In this document: piece by piece, positions 1-9,129 of the stretch
Position numbering within the stretch: the first letter of the stretch is position 1
How the letters are laid out: every line of letters starts with the position of its first letter
NCBI GenBank assembly: GCA_001770175.1
Contig: MEQK01000164.1
Span: forward strand, 1-57,713
DNA: 57,713 nt
Source of the DNA: Bdellovibrionales bacterium RIFOXYD1_FULL_55_31
GTDB taxonomy: Bacteria > Bdellovibrionota > UBA1018
Direction of reading: 5' to 3'
Translations under genes and position numbers: made by a program
The notes under the pieces: model-generated
The model's database searches: none
Told to the model about the DNA's origin: nothing
The model's input: only the letters and a program-made list of their open reading frames with translations

Positions 1-1128
1 GTCATCGACGTGGCATCCACGTCCACATTTCTCGACCCGGAGGATATGGAAAAGGTATTCCGCGGAGAGCTGGAAGGGCGCTATCTTTACAGTCGCCATT
101 CCAATCCCACCGGAGTGGATTTCGGGAAGAAACTTGCGGCTCTCGAGGAGATGGAAGACGCGGTAGGTGTCGCGAGCGGGATGGCCGCGATTTCCTGCTC
201 CCTGCTCCAACTTGTGCCGAACGGAGGGCACATCGTTTGTTCACAGACGATTTACGGGGGAACCTACGCCCTTCTGAAGAATATCTTCCCAAGGATGGGT
301 ATCGCCGTCACTTTCGTCGATCCGAATGACGTCAGGGCTTTCGAAAGGGCGATTCGTCCGGAGACGAAGGTTCTTTATACCGAAACAGTCAGTAACCCGC
401 TTCTTGGAATCAGTGACCTCAAAGCGATCGGTGCGCTCGCGAAAAAACGCGGACTGAAATTGGTCGTCGACAATACGTTCACTCCGGCCGTGGTGACGCC
501 TTCGAGGTATGGCGCGGACGTCGTGATTCATTCGTGTACGAAGTACATTTCCGGCGCCAGTGATCTCGTGGCGGGCGCGATTATCTCGAGCAAGGATTTC
601 ATTCATCAGCTCGTCGATCTCAATGGCGGGATGGCGATGCTTCTCGGCCCTGTCATGGATTCCCGGATTTCCCACAAGCTTTATCTCAGGTTGGATCATC
701 TGCCGCTCAGAATGACCGCGCATTCCCGATCCGCGGGCTACCTTGCGGTTAAAATGGAAGAAGCCGGCGTGAAGGTGATCTATCCGGGACTGAAAAGCCA
801 TCCCCAGCATGAGCTCATGAAGAGTATGATGCATCCGGAGTATGGTTTCGGCGGAATGATCACGGTCGATTGCGGGACTCGTGAAAAGGCGTTCCGTCTG
901 GCTTCCCGGCTTCAGGAAGAGAAGTTCGGCCTTTATGCCGTTTCGCTCGGTTTCTCCCGGACCTTGATGAGTTGTCCCGCGGTGAGCACTTCGAGTGAAA
1001 TTCCGGCCGAGGACCAGGAGAAGATGCATCTTTCACCGGGGCTTTTGCGGCTGAGCATCGGGTTTACCGGCAACGACAAGGTCATGAGCGAGCGGTTCTT
1101 CAAGTGCTATCACGAGGTCTTCGGCTGA
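1..1128 (+). CDS. Cys/Met metabolism PLP-dependent lyase, 5' end outside the window
   Basis: Fold-type I PLP enzyme of the cystathionine gamma-synthase / methionine gamma-lyase family, acting on sulfur amino acids in the cytoplasm. The frame is open to base 1, so the GTG at base 10 is probably internal and the true start lies upstream. Seen here are the substrate and PLP loop SRHSNPT, the cofactor-stacking segment SQTIYGGTY, the PLP-phosphate-binding Asp in VVDNTFTP, and the Schiff-base lysine in SCTKYISG (residue 178 counted from base 10). The C-terminal half has the family's LRLSIGF segment. Whether it is a gamma-lyase (methionine to 2-oxobutyrate, methanethiol and ammonia) or a gamma-synthase cannot be settled from this fragment. 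It converges on the RND transporter gene, with 17 bases between them. Confidence 0.88.
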   Translation, partial: VIDVASTSTFLDPEDMEKVFRGELEGRYLYSRHSNPTGVDFGKKLAALEEMEDAVGVASGMAAISCSLLQLVPNGGHIVCSQTIYGGTYALLKNIFPRMGIAVTFVDPNDVRAFERAIRPETKVLYTETVSNPLLGISDLKAIGALAKKRGLKLVVDNTFTPAVVTPSRYGADVVIHSCTKYISGASDLVAGAIISSKDFIHQLVDLNGGMAMLLGPVMDSRISHKLYLRLDHLPLRMTAHSRSAGYLAVKMEEAGVKVIYPGLKSHPQHELMKSMMHPEYGFGGMITVDCGTREKAFRLASRLQEEKFGLYAVSLGFSRTLMSCPAVSTSSEIPAEDQEKMHLSPGLLRLSIGFTGNDKVMSERFFKCYHEVFG

Positions 1129-1145
1129 TCGATTATTCAGCTGAA

Positions 1146-3647
1146 TTATCCGGCACGACGCTCATCCCGCGCCGGCTTGGGTTCGGCTTGCGCGGGGGTT
1201 CCGAGCCGCCGTTGTTTGCGGATCAGATAAGCGGGAAGGGCGACCACCGCTGCCGTCGTGCAGCAGAGTTCGCCCAAGATCGCGAGTAGACCGAAGCTGA
1301 CAAAAGCCTGATTTTGGGCGATCAAAAGGGAACCGTACCCGATCGTGGTGGTGAGGCTGCATAGCAGGACCGCGCCGCCGGTTTCACGAACGACCCGGAG
1401 AATTCCACCGGCTTCGTTTTGTCGAAAACGCTGGAATATATTGACCCCATAGTCGACCCCTATTCCGAACGTGATCGGCAGAGCGACGAAGTTCAGGAAA
1501 TTGATTCTGATCCCGAAGCCCAGAATCAGACCTGAAAGCCAAGTCACTCCGAGCATCAGGGCAAAGAGGACCAGCCCGGTGATTCGGGGCGTCCTGAAAA
1601 GGATTGCGACCAGAAGAACAACCGCGCCGAATGCAAAGAGAGTGGCTCTCGGGCCATCTCTCGCGATCGATTCAAGCGTGTCGGCCGAAACCGGAAGCGC
1701 ACCCGCGACCGGAGTCCCTGGCGCGACTGAATCGGTGGCGTCGCGAATGGCTTTTACAAACCCGATGAGGCGCGTACGCTGCCGGATCTCATTACCGAGG
1801 GGCGGTTCGACCAGTACGAGATTGCCGATCGCGCCGTTTTTTTCGGTAAAACGGTCCAAAACGACGCTCGGCAGGTCGTCCGCGCTGATCGGGCTCAGCT
1901 TCTCGCCGATCAGCTCACGCGCAAGTCGACGATCCGAAGGGGAGAGTTGCATTAAAAGTTTTTCTGGAAGGACCGAGCGGATGTCCGCGAGCACACGAAG
2001 TTTGCGGGTCTGGTCCCTCGGGATAAAGTCACTCAGCGTTTGAACCGAGGCGAGCATCGAATAGGGACTACCGGGGTTCGTTTTTACCGCCTTTTCCTTG
2101 CGGGTTTTGAGAACTTTTGCAATTTCGGCCGCATCACGTTTGGTTTTCGGAAGGACCGCGATCGGGGACAGATAACGTTTGAAAATTTCATCAATGTACC
2201 GAGCGTAGTACCCCGAGCCCTTTTCAAGGCTGTAGCGGCTTCGAAGTCGGGTTAAATCCGCTTCAAGGATATCCGGGCTGAAGCGAGGCCACGTCATGAT
2301 CGAGAGCACCGTGATAATGATGGTCACCATCCAGATAACGCCTGGGTGGCGGAAGAGAAGTGTTGAAATGCGGCCGGGCTCGCGCTTTGTCACCGCTCTT
2401 GGACGAGCGAGCGGGCGGCCCCGGTCGATGAGGTTGAGGAAGGAGGGGAGGACCGTGAAGGCGCTGATCCAGCAAAGGACCATTCCGATCAGGCCGATCA
2501 CGCCGAATTGTCTGAACCCGCGAAAGTCCGTCAGGACGAGGGAACCGTAGGAGAGTCCCGCCGCCAGAGCGGCCGTAAGAGTCGCTTTCGCCGTGCGATC
2601 GATCGCGATCGCGCCCGCCACGACCGCTCGTCGCATTGCCCGTCGTTCCTCGAGATAGCGCGCCAGAAAAATGATTCCGAAGTTGATCCCGTTTCCGAGG
2701 ATGATGCTTCCCAGAAAGGCCGAGTTGGCATTGAGGTACCCTATCATGAAATAGGTAATCCCGAAGGTCACGGCAGATCCGGTAACGACGCTTAGAATCA
2801 CGGCGAGTGTTCCGCGGATGGATTTGAAATACAGCAGCATCACGATCGTGACGAGAACGCTGACCACGATCGATGAAAGGTCGAGGTCGGAAACGAGTGC
2901 CTTGTGCTCGTCTAGGATGTTTTCGATTCCGCCTGTGTAGTGAATCCGCATGTCCGCGGCGTACGATCGAGGATTCAGTTCGGCTATCGTATTCTCAACG
3001 AAACGCTTGGCGCTCCTGACTATTTTCATTTCGGAAGAGGTTCCGGGAACATAGACGAGAATGGCACGTTTGGTCTCATCCGGTGTCGCGTAGTAGCCGT
3101 CCGGGAACTGGTCAAAGGATGACGTACGCGCTTCATATTTGCCGCGCATCGCGGAGAAGTCGAGAACAGGTTCCGGTATATTGGTTTCGGCGAAAATATT
3201 CAGCGGATTACGGATCTCCCTCTCGTAATCGAGCCGATCGTTGACGTATTTGCGGATTTTCAGAAGGTCCGGGAGATCAATATACAGGGAACGGTTACGT
3301 TTGAAGAACTGAAGGGCGGGCTTGATTGTGTATTCCACTCCCGCGATGATCTCCCTGGGCCCTTTTTCGAGCCGGATAGCCAGATCATTCACGAAACGTT
3401 TGCTTGCCTTCGTGTCGTTTGAGAATACGAGAACGGCAAGATTATCTACTGACTTCAATCGTCGCGCGATCTCATTCAGGTCCGTGACACTTCGCGCGTA
3501 AGTCGGCAGGAGCTCCTGGAGGTCGGGTCTGAGGTTTCGGTAGAGCTTGTAAGAGTAGAAACCGCCGATAAAGGTGAGGAGCAGCGCGAATGACGCGATC
3601 GCGACGGAATGTCGCAGAATAAAGCGGGAATAGCGCGAAGTTTCCAA
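1146..3647 (-). CDS. RND/MMPL superfamily exporter (HpnN-like)
   Basis: An 833-residue inner-membrane transporter of the RND superfamily, MMPL/HpnN-like branch. It has the duplicated plan: TM1 near residues 13-32, a periplasmic loop of about 200 residues, a TM bundle at about 255-420, TM7 near 435, a second periplasmic loop, and a second TM bundle from about 675 to 810. The acidic residue in GIGVDYGVN in the second bundle fits the proton-relay segment of MMPL proteins. The start is TTG; a GGCGGAGAG stretch lies just upstream and no ATG serves this frame. It is the last gene of the iorA-iorB-acd run, 37 bases after acd. Relatives move lipids or hydrophobic molecules. The cargo is unknown; an aromatic acid product of the upstream enzymes is only a guess. 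Confidence 0.85.
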   Translation of the reverse strand: METSRYSRFILRHSVAIASFALLLTFIGGFYSYKLYRNLRPDLQELLPTYARSVTDLNEIARRLKSVDNLAVLVFSNDTKASKRFVNDLAIRLEKGPREIIAGVEYTIKPALQFFKRNRSLYIDLPDLLKIRKYVNDRLDYEREIRNPLNIFAETNIPEPVLDFSAMRGKYEARTSSFDQFPDGYYATPDETKRAILVYVPGTSSEMKIVRSAKRFVENTIAELNPRSYAADMRIHYTGGIENILDEHKALVSDLDLSSIVVSVLVTIVMLLYFKSIRGTLAVILSVVTGSAVTFGITYFMIGYLNANSAFLGSIILGNGINFGIIFLARYLEERRAMRRAVVAGAIAIDRTAKATLTAALAAGLSYGSLVLTDFRGFRQFGVIGLIGMVLCWISAFTVLPSFLNLIDRGRPLARPRAVTKREPGRISTLLFRHPGVIWMVTIIITVLSIMTWPRFSPDILEADLTRLRSRYSLEKGSGYYARYIDEIFKRYLSPIAVLPKTKRDAAEIAKVLKTRKEKAVKTNPGSPYSMLASVQTLSDFIPRDQTRKLRVLADIRSVLPEKLLMQLSPSDRRLARELIGEKLSPISADDLPSVVLDRFTEKNGAIGNLVLVEPPLGNEIRQRTRLIGFVKAIRDATDSVAPGTPVAGALPVSADTLESIARDGPRATLFAFGAVVLLVAILFRTPRITGLVLFALMLGVTWLSGLILGFGIRINFLNFVALPITFGIGVDYGVNIFQRFRQNEAGGILRVVRETGGAVLLCSLTTTIGYGSLLIAQNQAFVSFGLLAILGELCCTTAAVVALPAYLIRKQRRLGTPAQAEPKPARDERRAG

Positions 3648-3684
3648 GCGGGGCTCTCCGCCAGGTGACTTGCACGTCGTGTTC

Positions 3685-5982
3685 TCAGTGGGAAAGCGCT
3701 GCGCGGCAGAACGCGTTGAAAAGCTTCAATGCCTGGTCCGCCGCACGAAAGGTCGGGATTCCCTGAGCTTCAAGCGCGGTAACGAAAGGGTCAAACAGCG
3801 CTCCCGAATCAACGACGACGATCCAGGGCTTTTCGGATGACTGAAAGAGCCTGCCGAGCCTTGCGGCGACGCCGGTCGGGGCGAGGAGATCCTCGCCGTG
3901 AGTTGGCCCACTTGGTAACGTAGCGAGAGCGGCGGTGAGCGGCACGCACCCGACGATCGCGGCATCGATGGATGCATCGTTCAGCATGGCCCGCACAACC
4001 GCCTCGTAACCTTCGTCATTGGTCATGGGCGTCAAATCGATGGGATTGTGAAGATCAACGATCGAACTGATCCCGAATTGAGTGAAGATCGCGCGAAGTT
4101 CTCCCGCCAGGGGCTCCTCGAAAGCAGGGAGGCTAAATGAACCGAGGTTGTCGGCAAAACTGACGCATTCGAAGCCGGCATTTGAAACGGCGCCGAGCCT
4201 GGTGCCGCGCACGGATTTTTTTCGGAGAAACGTAAAGAGCTTCGTGAGTTCCTCGAAATCAGAAATGCTCTCCGCGACAGTGACGCCGGCCCTCTCGCAA
4301 AGAGCGCGCGTGACGGCGTAGTTTCCGGCGATGGAAGCCGTGTGGCTCGCGGAGGCTTGAGCGCCTTCGGCTGTTCTGCCGGAACGATATAGAACGATCT
4401 TCCGGCCGCTCCGCGTGATTTCCCGGGCAGCCGCAAGGAAACGGAGTCCGTCCAATTCTTTGAAACCCTCGACATATACGGCGAAGACCTCGAGCTCCGG
4501 GTCGTCTTTGAGATAGGTCAGGAAATCGCCGATCGTGAGATCCATCTGATTGCCGATCGTGATGGCGTATTTGGGATTCAAGGCCGCGAGTTTGCTTAAA
4601 CGGGAGATCGCGAACGCTCCGCTTTGGGAAACCAGCGCCACAGGCGAGACCGGCAAAAGACCGCGATCCCGAAGCGGCAGTTTGTAGTCCGGAATGAATA
4701 ACGTGTTGTATTTGCCAGGGCGGGAAAGAATGCCGAGACAGTTGCCTCCGTTTATGATCGGGCCGCCCCAAGGGGTGGAACGGCTTTGTTTCAGGCTGGC
4801 TTGCATCTCGGCGACGAGCGTGTTTCCACCGGCTTTTTCTTCCAGCCCGCCGGGAATGATAATGATGCTTTCCGCTTTTTCGGACCGGATGGCTTGGACG
4901 ACCGCCGCCGGAACCTGCGCGGCCGAGATCGCCAGAACGAGCAGATCAACCCGTTCTGGAATTGAGGAAACATCGGGAACACACCGGCATCCTTGGATTG
5001 AATCGGTGCCCGGTTTCACGATCGTGATGCGAGAACGATCAAAACCCTGGCAGATGAGGTTCTCGAGAATGATGCGGCCGGGATTGAGCTTCTCGGAGAC
5101 TCCCACGATCGCTGCCGTTTTGGGTTCGAGCAGATTTCGGATTTTTGCGAGAGGCCTGAGTTGCGCGACGTCAGAGCCGGCGGGGCGGGATTTAGCCAAT
5201 TTGATGAGGACGTCGACGGCATAGAGCGCCTGATTGCTGACGACGAGCGGATTGACCTCGAATTCCAGAATATCGGCCGGCATGAGTTCGGCCGCAAGTG
5301 CCAGGATCGTTTGCGTGACTTCGGCGAGCCTGTTCGAGCTGATCCGAGGGCGCTGCCCGCGAAGGGTTCCTGTCGCGAGTTTTGCCACCGCGACCGCATT
5401 GAGATCACTTTCGAGATGTTCGAGCTGGTCGGAGTAGGGGCTGAGAATCGCGATGTCAGACCCGGTTTTAAAATGCCGCGACAGGAATTCTGTATAGATC
5501 CCGCCTGGACCGAAACTGACCACTGGGCCGAAATCGTCGGTCCAGCGCATCCCGATCAGAAATTCGCTTCCGAGCGTCGCCGGATACGAGATGAACTGAT
5601 TCAGGCTGTATCCCGCGATGGCGTATTCGCCCCTCAGACGTGATTCCATGTCCTGCAACGTCGGGATAATCGCATCGATTGTGTTCGAAACGACAGCAAC
5701 GGCGCCGAGCTCGCTCTTGTGAAGAATTTCATCCGAAACCGCTTTGACGACGATTTTTTCGCCCGGAAAGGGCAATCCCCGTTCGCAAAGGAGCGCAGAC
5801 GCTTCCTTGCTCCCTCCGACGACGATCTGGTCGGGGACTGAAATTCCGATTGCCTTCAGAACTTCCATCCCTTCTGTCTCAAGGAGAACGTCTCTGCCGG
5901 CGGATCGGGCACCTTGAATGATCGCGCGAACCCGGGCGAGAACCGCCGGGTCAACTGGAGGGCGGGCCATTTTGAGTGACAT
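3685..5982 (-). CDS. acetate--CoA ligase (ADP-forming), fused subunits
   Basis: A 765-residue NDP-forming acyl-CoA synthetase that interconverts acyl-CoA, ADP and Pi with acid, ATP and CoA. The N-terminal third is an ATP-grasp beta-type domain (KAVSDEILHKSELG near residue 85, then the FGPGGIYTEF segment). From about residue 280 follows the alpha part with a CoA-binding Rossmann unit (GVSEKLNPGR), the SQSGAFA loop, GNQMD, and SHTASIAG near residue 545. Subunit order is beta-alpha, reversed from alpha-first fusions. Start ATG follows GGAGGG. It begins 18 bases after iorB, so the acyl-CoA made by the oxidoreductase can be turned directly into ATP. Substrate preference (acetyl or aryl-acetyl) is not readable from sequence. 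Confidence 0.88.
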   Translation of the reverse strand: MSLKMARPPVDPAVLARVRAIIQGARSAGRDVLLETEGMEVLKAIGISVPDQIVVGGSKEASALLCERGLPFPGEKIVVKAVSDEILHKSELGAVAVVSNTIDAIIPTLQDMESRLRGEYAIAGYSLNQFISYPATLGSEFLIGMRWTDDFGPVVSFGPGGIYTEFLSRHFKTGSDIAILSPYSDQLEHLESDLNAVAVAKLATGTLRGQRPRISSNRLAEVTQTILALAAELMPADILEFEVNPLVVSNQALYAVDVLIKLAKSRPAGSDVAQLRPLAKIRNLLEPKTAAIVGVSEKLNPGRIILENLICQGFDRSRITIVKPGTDSIQGCRCVPDVSSIPERVDLLVLAISAAQVPAAVVQAIRSEKAESIIIIPGGLEEKAGGNTLVAEMQASLKQSRSTPWGGPIINGGNCLGILSRPGKYNTLFIPDYKLPLRDRGLLPVSPVALVSQSGAFAISRLSKLAALNPKYAITIGNQMDLTIGDFLTYLKDDPELEVFAVYVEGFKELDGLRFLAAAREITRSGRKIVLYRSGRTAEGAQASASHTASIAGNYAVTRALCERAGVTVAESISDFEELTKLFTFLRKKSVRGTRLGAVSNAGFECVSFADNLGSFSLPAFEEPLAGELRAIFTQFGISSIVDLHNPIDLTPMTNDEGYEAVVRAMLNDASIDAAIVGCVPLTAALATLPSGPTHGEDLLAPTGVAARLGRLFQSSEKPWIVVVDSGALFDPFVTALEAQGIPTFRAADQALKLFNAFCRAALSH

Positions 5983-6000
5983 GATTGAGTCCCTCCGGGC

Positions 6001-6570
6001 CTATCGGGCCGCGCGCCCGAGCTCAAATGCCTTGAGATTGGTTTCGACGATTTTTTCGCCTTTCCTGCTGAACAGACGGTGAATCGCTTTCTGAAGGCTT
6101 TCAGGTTTGAGGGGCAGAACCCGCGAGCAGGCGCCAACGAGGACCATGTTCGCGGCCTTGGCGGACCCAGCGTCCCTGGCGAGTTGCTCGGCGTCGATGA
6201 CGGAGGCGCGTGGCAGCCGCTGAATCCGTTCCAAAACGTCGGCAATGGGCGGATAGTCGGCGATATTCGCGACCGGATTGGTCGATGTGATGACCGCCCC
6301 CGCGGGAGAAAGATAGGAGAGATAGCGAAGCGATTCGAGCGGCTCCATGCTGAGCACGAGCGACGCGCTCCCCAACGAAACAAGAGGGCTTTCGACGGGA
6401 GAATCGCCCATGCGCAGCGTCGAACTTACGGCGCCGCCCCTTTGCGACATGCCGTGTACCTCGGATTGCTTGACATGAAAGCCTTCGTCGAGAGCGGCAC
6501 TCGCGATGGCTGCTGTAACCGATAGAACACCCTGTCCCCCGACTCCTGCGAGGATAATATCGAATTTCAT
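6001..6570 (-). CDS. iorB: indolepyruvate oxidoreductase subunit beta
   Basis: A 189-residue gamma-type subunit of the 2-oxoacid:ferredoxin oxidoreductase family. It opens with MKFDIILAGVGGQG, the glycine-rich start of pyruvate/ketoisovalerate oxidoreductase gamma domains, and has SEVHGMSQRGGAV near residue 50, a typical family motif. An in-frame extension to 6627 exists but runs through the end of iorA; the ATG at 6570 overlaps the iorA stop as ATGA, so translational coupling supports the shorter start. Together with IorA it should oxidise aryl pyruvates from transaminated aromatic amino acids to aryl-acetyl-CoA plus CO2. The downstream ADP-forming synthetase fits this role. Confidence 0.9.
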   Translation of the reverse strand: MKFDIILAGVGGQGVLSVTAAIASAALDEGFHVKQSEVHGMSQRGGAVSSTLRMGDSPVESPLVSLGSASLVLSMEPLESLRYLSYLSPAGAVITSTNPVANIADYPPIADVLERIQRLPRASVIDAEQLARDAGSAKAANMVLVGACSRVLPLKPESLQKAIHRLFSRKGEKIVETNLKAFELGRAAR

Positions 6571-8222
6571 TCTACAGACTCCGGTCGACTGTTTGGGATC
6601 TTCTTGCGCTTGGCGGTCTCGATGCATTCCCGTACCGCGATGATGACGGACAAACCTCGATGCTCCACTTCGGCTTTGATGATCATGACATTCTGCTCGA
6701 GATTCCTGCGGTGCGTGGTGATGACCTTGAGATGTTCCGGGTCGACGCCCAGGCCAAGGACTACCTCCTTGAGTCTGGATGACGGGGCGATGGTCTCTTG
6801 TCCGCCGGTCATCGCAACGGTCTGATTATCAAAAATCATGAGCGTCATGTTCGCGTTCGACGCGACCGCATCGAGGAGAGGGGACATGCCGGAATGGAGA
6901 AACGTGCTGTCCCCGAGAACTGCAACGACCGGGTAAAAGCCGGCTTCCGCGGCGCCTTTAGCCATGCCGACCGAAGCCCCCATGCATACGCAGGATTCAA
7001 TGGCGTTGTATTCAGGCATCGCTCCGAGCGCATAGCAGCCGATATCCGATGTGACGAGTTTGTTCTCGAACGTAGAGAGCGCTGCCTTCAGTGCTTCGAA
7101 ACTGTCAATGTGAGGACAGCCGGGGCAAAGTTGCGGCGGTCGGTTCGGGAGAGGAAAACCGGGACTCTCGAGCCCCTTCTGCGTCTGAAGCCCGAGAACG
7201 GCGCGGACTATGTCAGGGGTCAGCTCCCCGTCTTCCGGCAGGCGCAAGTCAGTGGTGAGCGAGGGTTCTTTTCCGATGATTTGCAGCTTTCCGCTCCTCG
7301 GAGCGATGATTCCTCTCAGTGCTCGTTCCAGAAAAGGGTAGCCTTCCTCGAGAATAATCACCCGCTTCACGTGCTCGACGAGAGAACGCACTTTGTCTTC
7401 AGGAAACGGGTAAACGCCAACGTGAAGGTGCGAAGGTTGTTCAACGAGTTCGGGCTGACACTCGAAATAATAATTTCTGGCCGTTCCGGTCGTGATCACG
7501 CCGAGGTCCCGCGAATTCAGTGAGAGCGTATTGTAGGACGAAAGGCCCGCGTACGCGCCTAAACTGAGCTGCTGCGAGAGTCTCGCACGCCATTGTTGTC
7601 TGGCGTTGGACGGGATCAAGATCCATGGCGCCGAGGAGGGGGCCTTTTGAAGAGCTTTCTCCGTGTCAGCCTTGCGTTCCTGAACCATGCCGCGTCCGTG
7701 CGCGAGCCGGGTCACCAGCCGGATCATGACCGGCATCTTGAATTTTTCGGAAGCTGCAAAGGCCTCACGAGTCATGTCGTAAGCTTCCTGGTGGTTCGTT
7801 GGTTCGAAGCACAGGATGCGGGCAAAGTTCGCGTAGTAACGGCTGTCCTGTTCGTTTTGCGAACTGTGCATTCCAGGGTCATCCGCGACCGCGATCACGA
7901 GTCCGCCATGAATCGAAACGAGCGCTGAACTCATGAAGGGATCTGCCGCGACGTTCAGGCCGACGTGCTTCATCGTAACCAGCGCCCTGCGGCCCACGAC
8001 GGACACCCCGAGTGCTTCCTCGTAGGCGGTTTTCTCGTTTGCGCACCAGGCGGCCAAAGGCTTCCCGTGCTCTTTCGAGTAGCTGAGCAGATGCTCCATG
8101 ATTTCCGTCGAAGGTGTTCCGGGATAACCGTAGGCGCCCGTGATGCCCGCGTGAATGGCACCGAGGGCGACCGCTTCATCGCCTAGGAGGAGAGTGGTTG
8201 TTGGGACATTTTCAGAACTCAT
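6567..8222 (-). CDS. iorA: indolepyruvate oxidoreductase subunit alpha, lacking the ferredoxin tail
   Basis: A 551-residue thiamine-diphosphate subunit. The N-terminal half is the pyrimidine-binding domain (LLGDEAVALGAIHAG, YGYPGTPSTEI). The C-terminal half is the TPP domain with LCPGCPH near residue 365, SDIGCYALG and GDSTFLHSG. IorA proteins usually end in a domain with two 4Fe-4S CxxCxxC motifs. This one stops right after the TPP domain (RECIETAKRKK, then 9 residues) and iorB starts inside its stop codon, so the cluster domain is absent rather than split off nearby. Start chosen is ATG 8222; ATG 8234 and 8270 are in frame upstream. No strong ribosome site marks any of them. First gene of the operon. 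Confidence 0.88.
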   Translation of the reverse strand: MSSENVPTTTLLLGDEAVALGAIHAGITGAYGYPGTPSTEIMEHLLSYSKEHGKPLAAWCANEKTAYEEALGVSVVGRRALVTMKHVGLNVAADPFMSSALVSIHGGLVIAVADDPGMHSSQNEQDSRYYANFARILCFEPTNHQEAYDMTREAFAASEKFKMPVMIRLVTRLAHGRGMVQERKADTEKALQKAPSSAPWILIPSNARQQWRARLSQQLSLGAYAGLSSYNTLSLNSRDLGVITTGTARNYYFECQPELVEQPSHLHVGVYPFPEDKVRSLVEHVKRVIILEEGYPFLERALRGIIAPRSGKLQIIGKEPSLTTDLRLPEDGELTPDIVRAVLGLQTQKGLESPGFPLPNRPPQLCPGCPHIDSFEALKAALSTFENKLVTSDIGCYALGAMPEYNAIESCVCMGASVGMAKGAAEAGFYPVVAVLGDSTFLHSGMSPLLDAVASNANMTLMIFDNQTVAMTGGQETIAPSSRLKEVVLGLGVDPEHLKVITTHRRNLEQNVMIIKAEVEHRGLSVIIAVRECIETAKRKKIPNSRPESVE

Positions 8223-8320
8223 AGTGACACCCATGTAAGCGTTTTTGGCTGTAGCTTTGGGATACCGCAAATCCGTGCCTTAGCCAACCGGAATGGTGAC
8301 CGTCGATTGATCAACTGTCG

Positions 8321-8349
8321 GTTTGATTCGAGTCGAAAATCGGTATAGT
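8321..8349 (+). promoter_or_regulatory. possible promoter for the radical SAM gene
   Basis: TATAGT at 8344-8349 is preceded at 17 bases by GTTTGA, or at 15 bases by TTGATT. A transcript would begin near 8356, about 6 bases before the GTG at 8362, giving an almost leaderless message. The -35 match is weak. Confidence 0.35.
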
Positions 8350-8361
8350 GTCCCCGTTATC

Positions 8362-9129
8362 GTGAGTTTAAGAGATCTTTGTCCTACCGTTTACGGTCCA
8401 GTCCAAAGCCGCAGGCACGGGTTGTCCCTCGGCATCAATCTCGGAGATCCCGGAGCCAAAGCCTGCACCTGGAGTTGCATCTATTGCCAGTGCGGATTCG
8501 GCAATCGGGTGGAGACGATGGGAGGAGGATTCATCCCATCGGTCGATCAGGTGCTGAGTGGGTTGAAGGCCGCCATAGAGCAGCAGCCAGCCATAGATTC
8601 CGTCACGATCGCGGGAAATTCAGAGCCGACTTCCCATCCCTTGTTCGCCGAAGTCGTGGACGCGGTTTTGGACTTTCGAAAGGCTTCCGGAGGCCGATGG
8701 ATCTTCAATTCGCTCAGCAACGGCTCAGGCCTTGACGACCGCAAGGTCGTGAACGCTTGTAACCGGCTGGACGAGATCTGGATCAAGTTCGATTGCGCGA
8801 CAGACGAGCTCTTCCGCAGGCTGAATCGTCCGGCGGCCCGCGTGGGAACGGTGGCGGAACATCTGAATCGGATCAAACAATTGGAAAAACCCCGTATTCA
8901 GTCCTTGTTCTGGCTTTTTCCGGATCGCCCGGAAATGAGCAACTGGACTGATAAGAATCGTGAGGCGGTTTTGACGGCCTATCGGGCGATCGTTCCCGAG
9001 CAGGTTTTTATCACCACGATCAAACGCGAGCCCGCGATGCGGGGACTTGAACCTGTTCCGCTCGAAGAACTCGAATCTTTTGGTGATCGGGCCAGAGCAG
9101 CCGGCTCAGACGTGAAGGTATTCATTTGA
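8362..9129 (+). CDS. radical SAM protein, COG0731-like
   Basis: A 255-residue radical SAM enzyme with the 4Fe-4S motif CTWSCIYCQ (CxxxCxxC) near residue 39, preceded by the segment VYGPVQSRRHGLSLGINLG that is typical of the small COG0731 group (related by name to wyosine synthetase TYW1, but usually of unknown substrate). AGNSEPTSHP near residue 84 is the beta-strand segment that contacts the methionine side of SAM in this family. The C-terminal third (FWLFPDRP, ITTIKREP) carries no extra cysteine cluster. The open frame reaches back to TTG 8323; GTG 8362 is preferred because it starts just ahead of the conserved domain and after a -10 like site. The product is unknown. Its stop overlaps the next start (TTGA). 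Confidence 0.8.
   Translation: MSLRDLCPTVYGPVQSRRHGLSLGINLGDPGAKACTWSCIYCQCGFGNRVETMGGGFIPSVDQVLSGLKAAIEQQPAIDSVTIAGNSEPTSHPLFAEVVDAVLDFRKASGGRWIFNSLSNGSGLDDRKVVNACNRLDEIWIKFDCATDELFRRLNRPAARVGTVAEHLNRIKQLEKPRIQSLFWLFPDRPEMSNWTDKNREAVLTAYRAIVPEQVFITTIKREPAMRGLEPVPLEELESFGDRARAAGSDVKVFI

Noticed and set aside
1104..1289. Small plus-strand frame after the PLP lyase
   Set aside because: Lies antisense over the RND transporter 3' end, with no motif or ribosome site.
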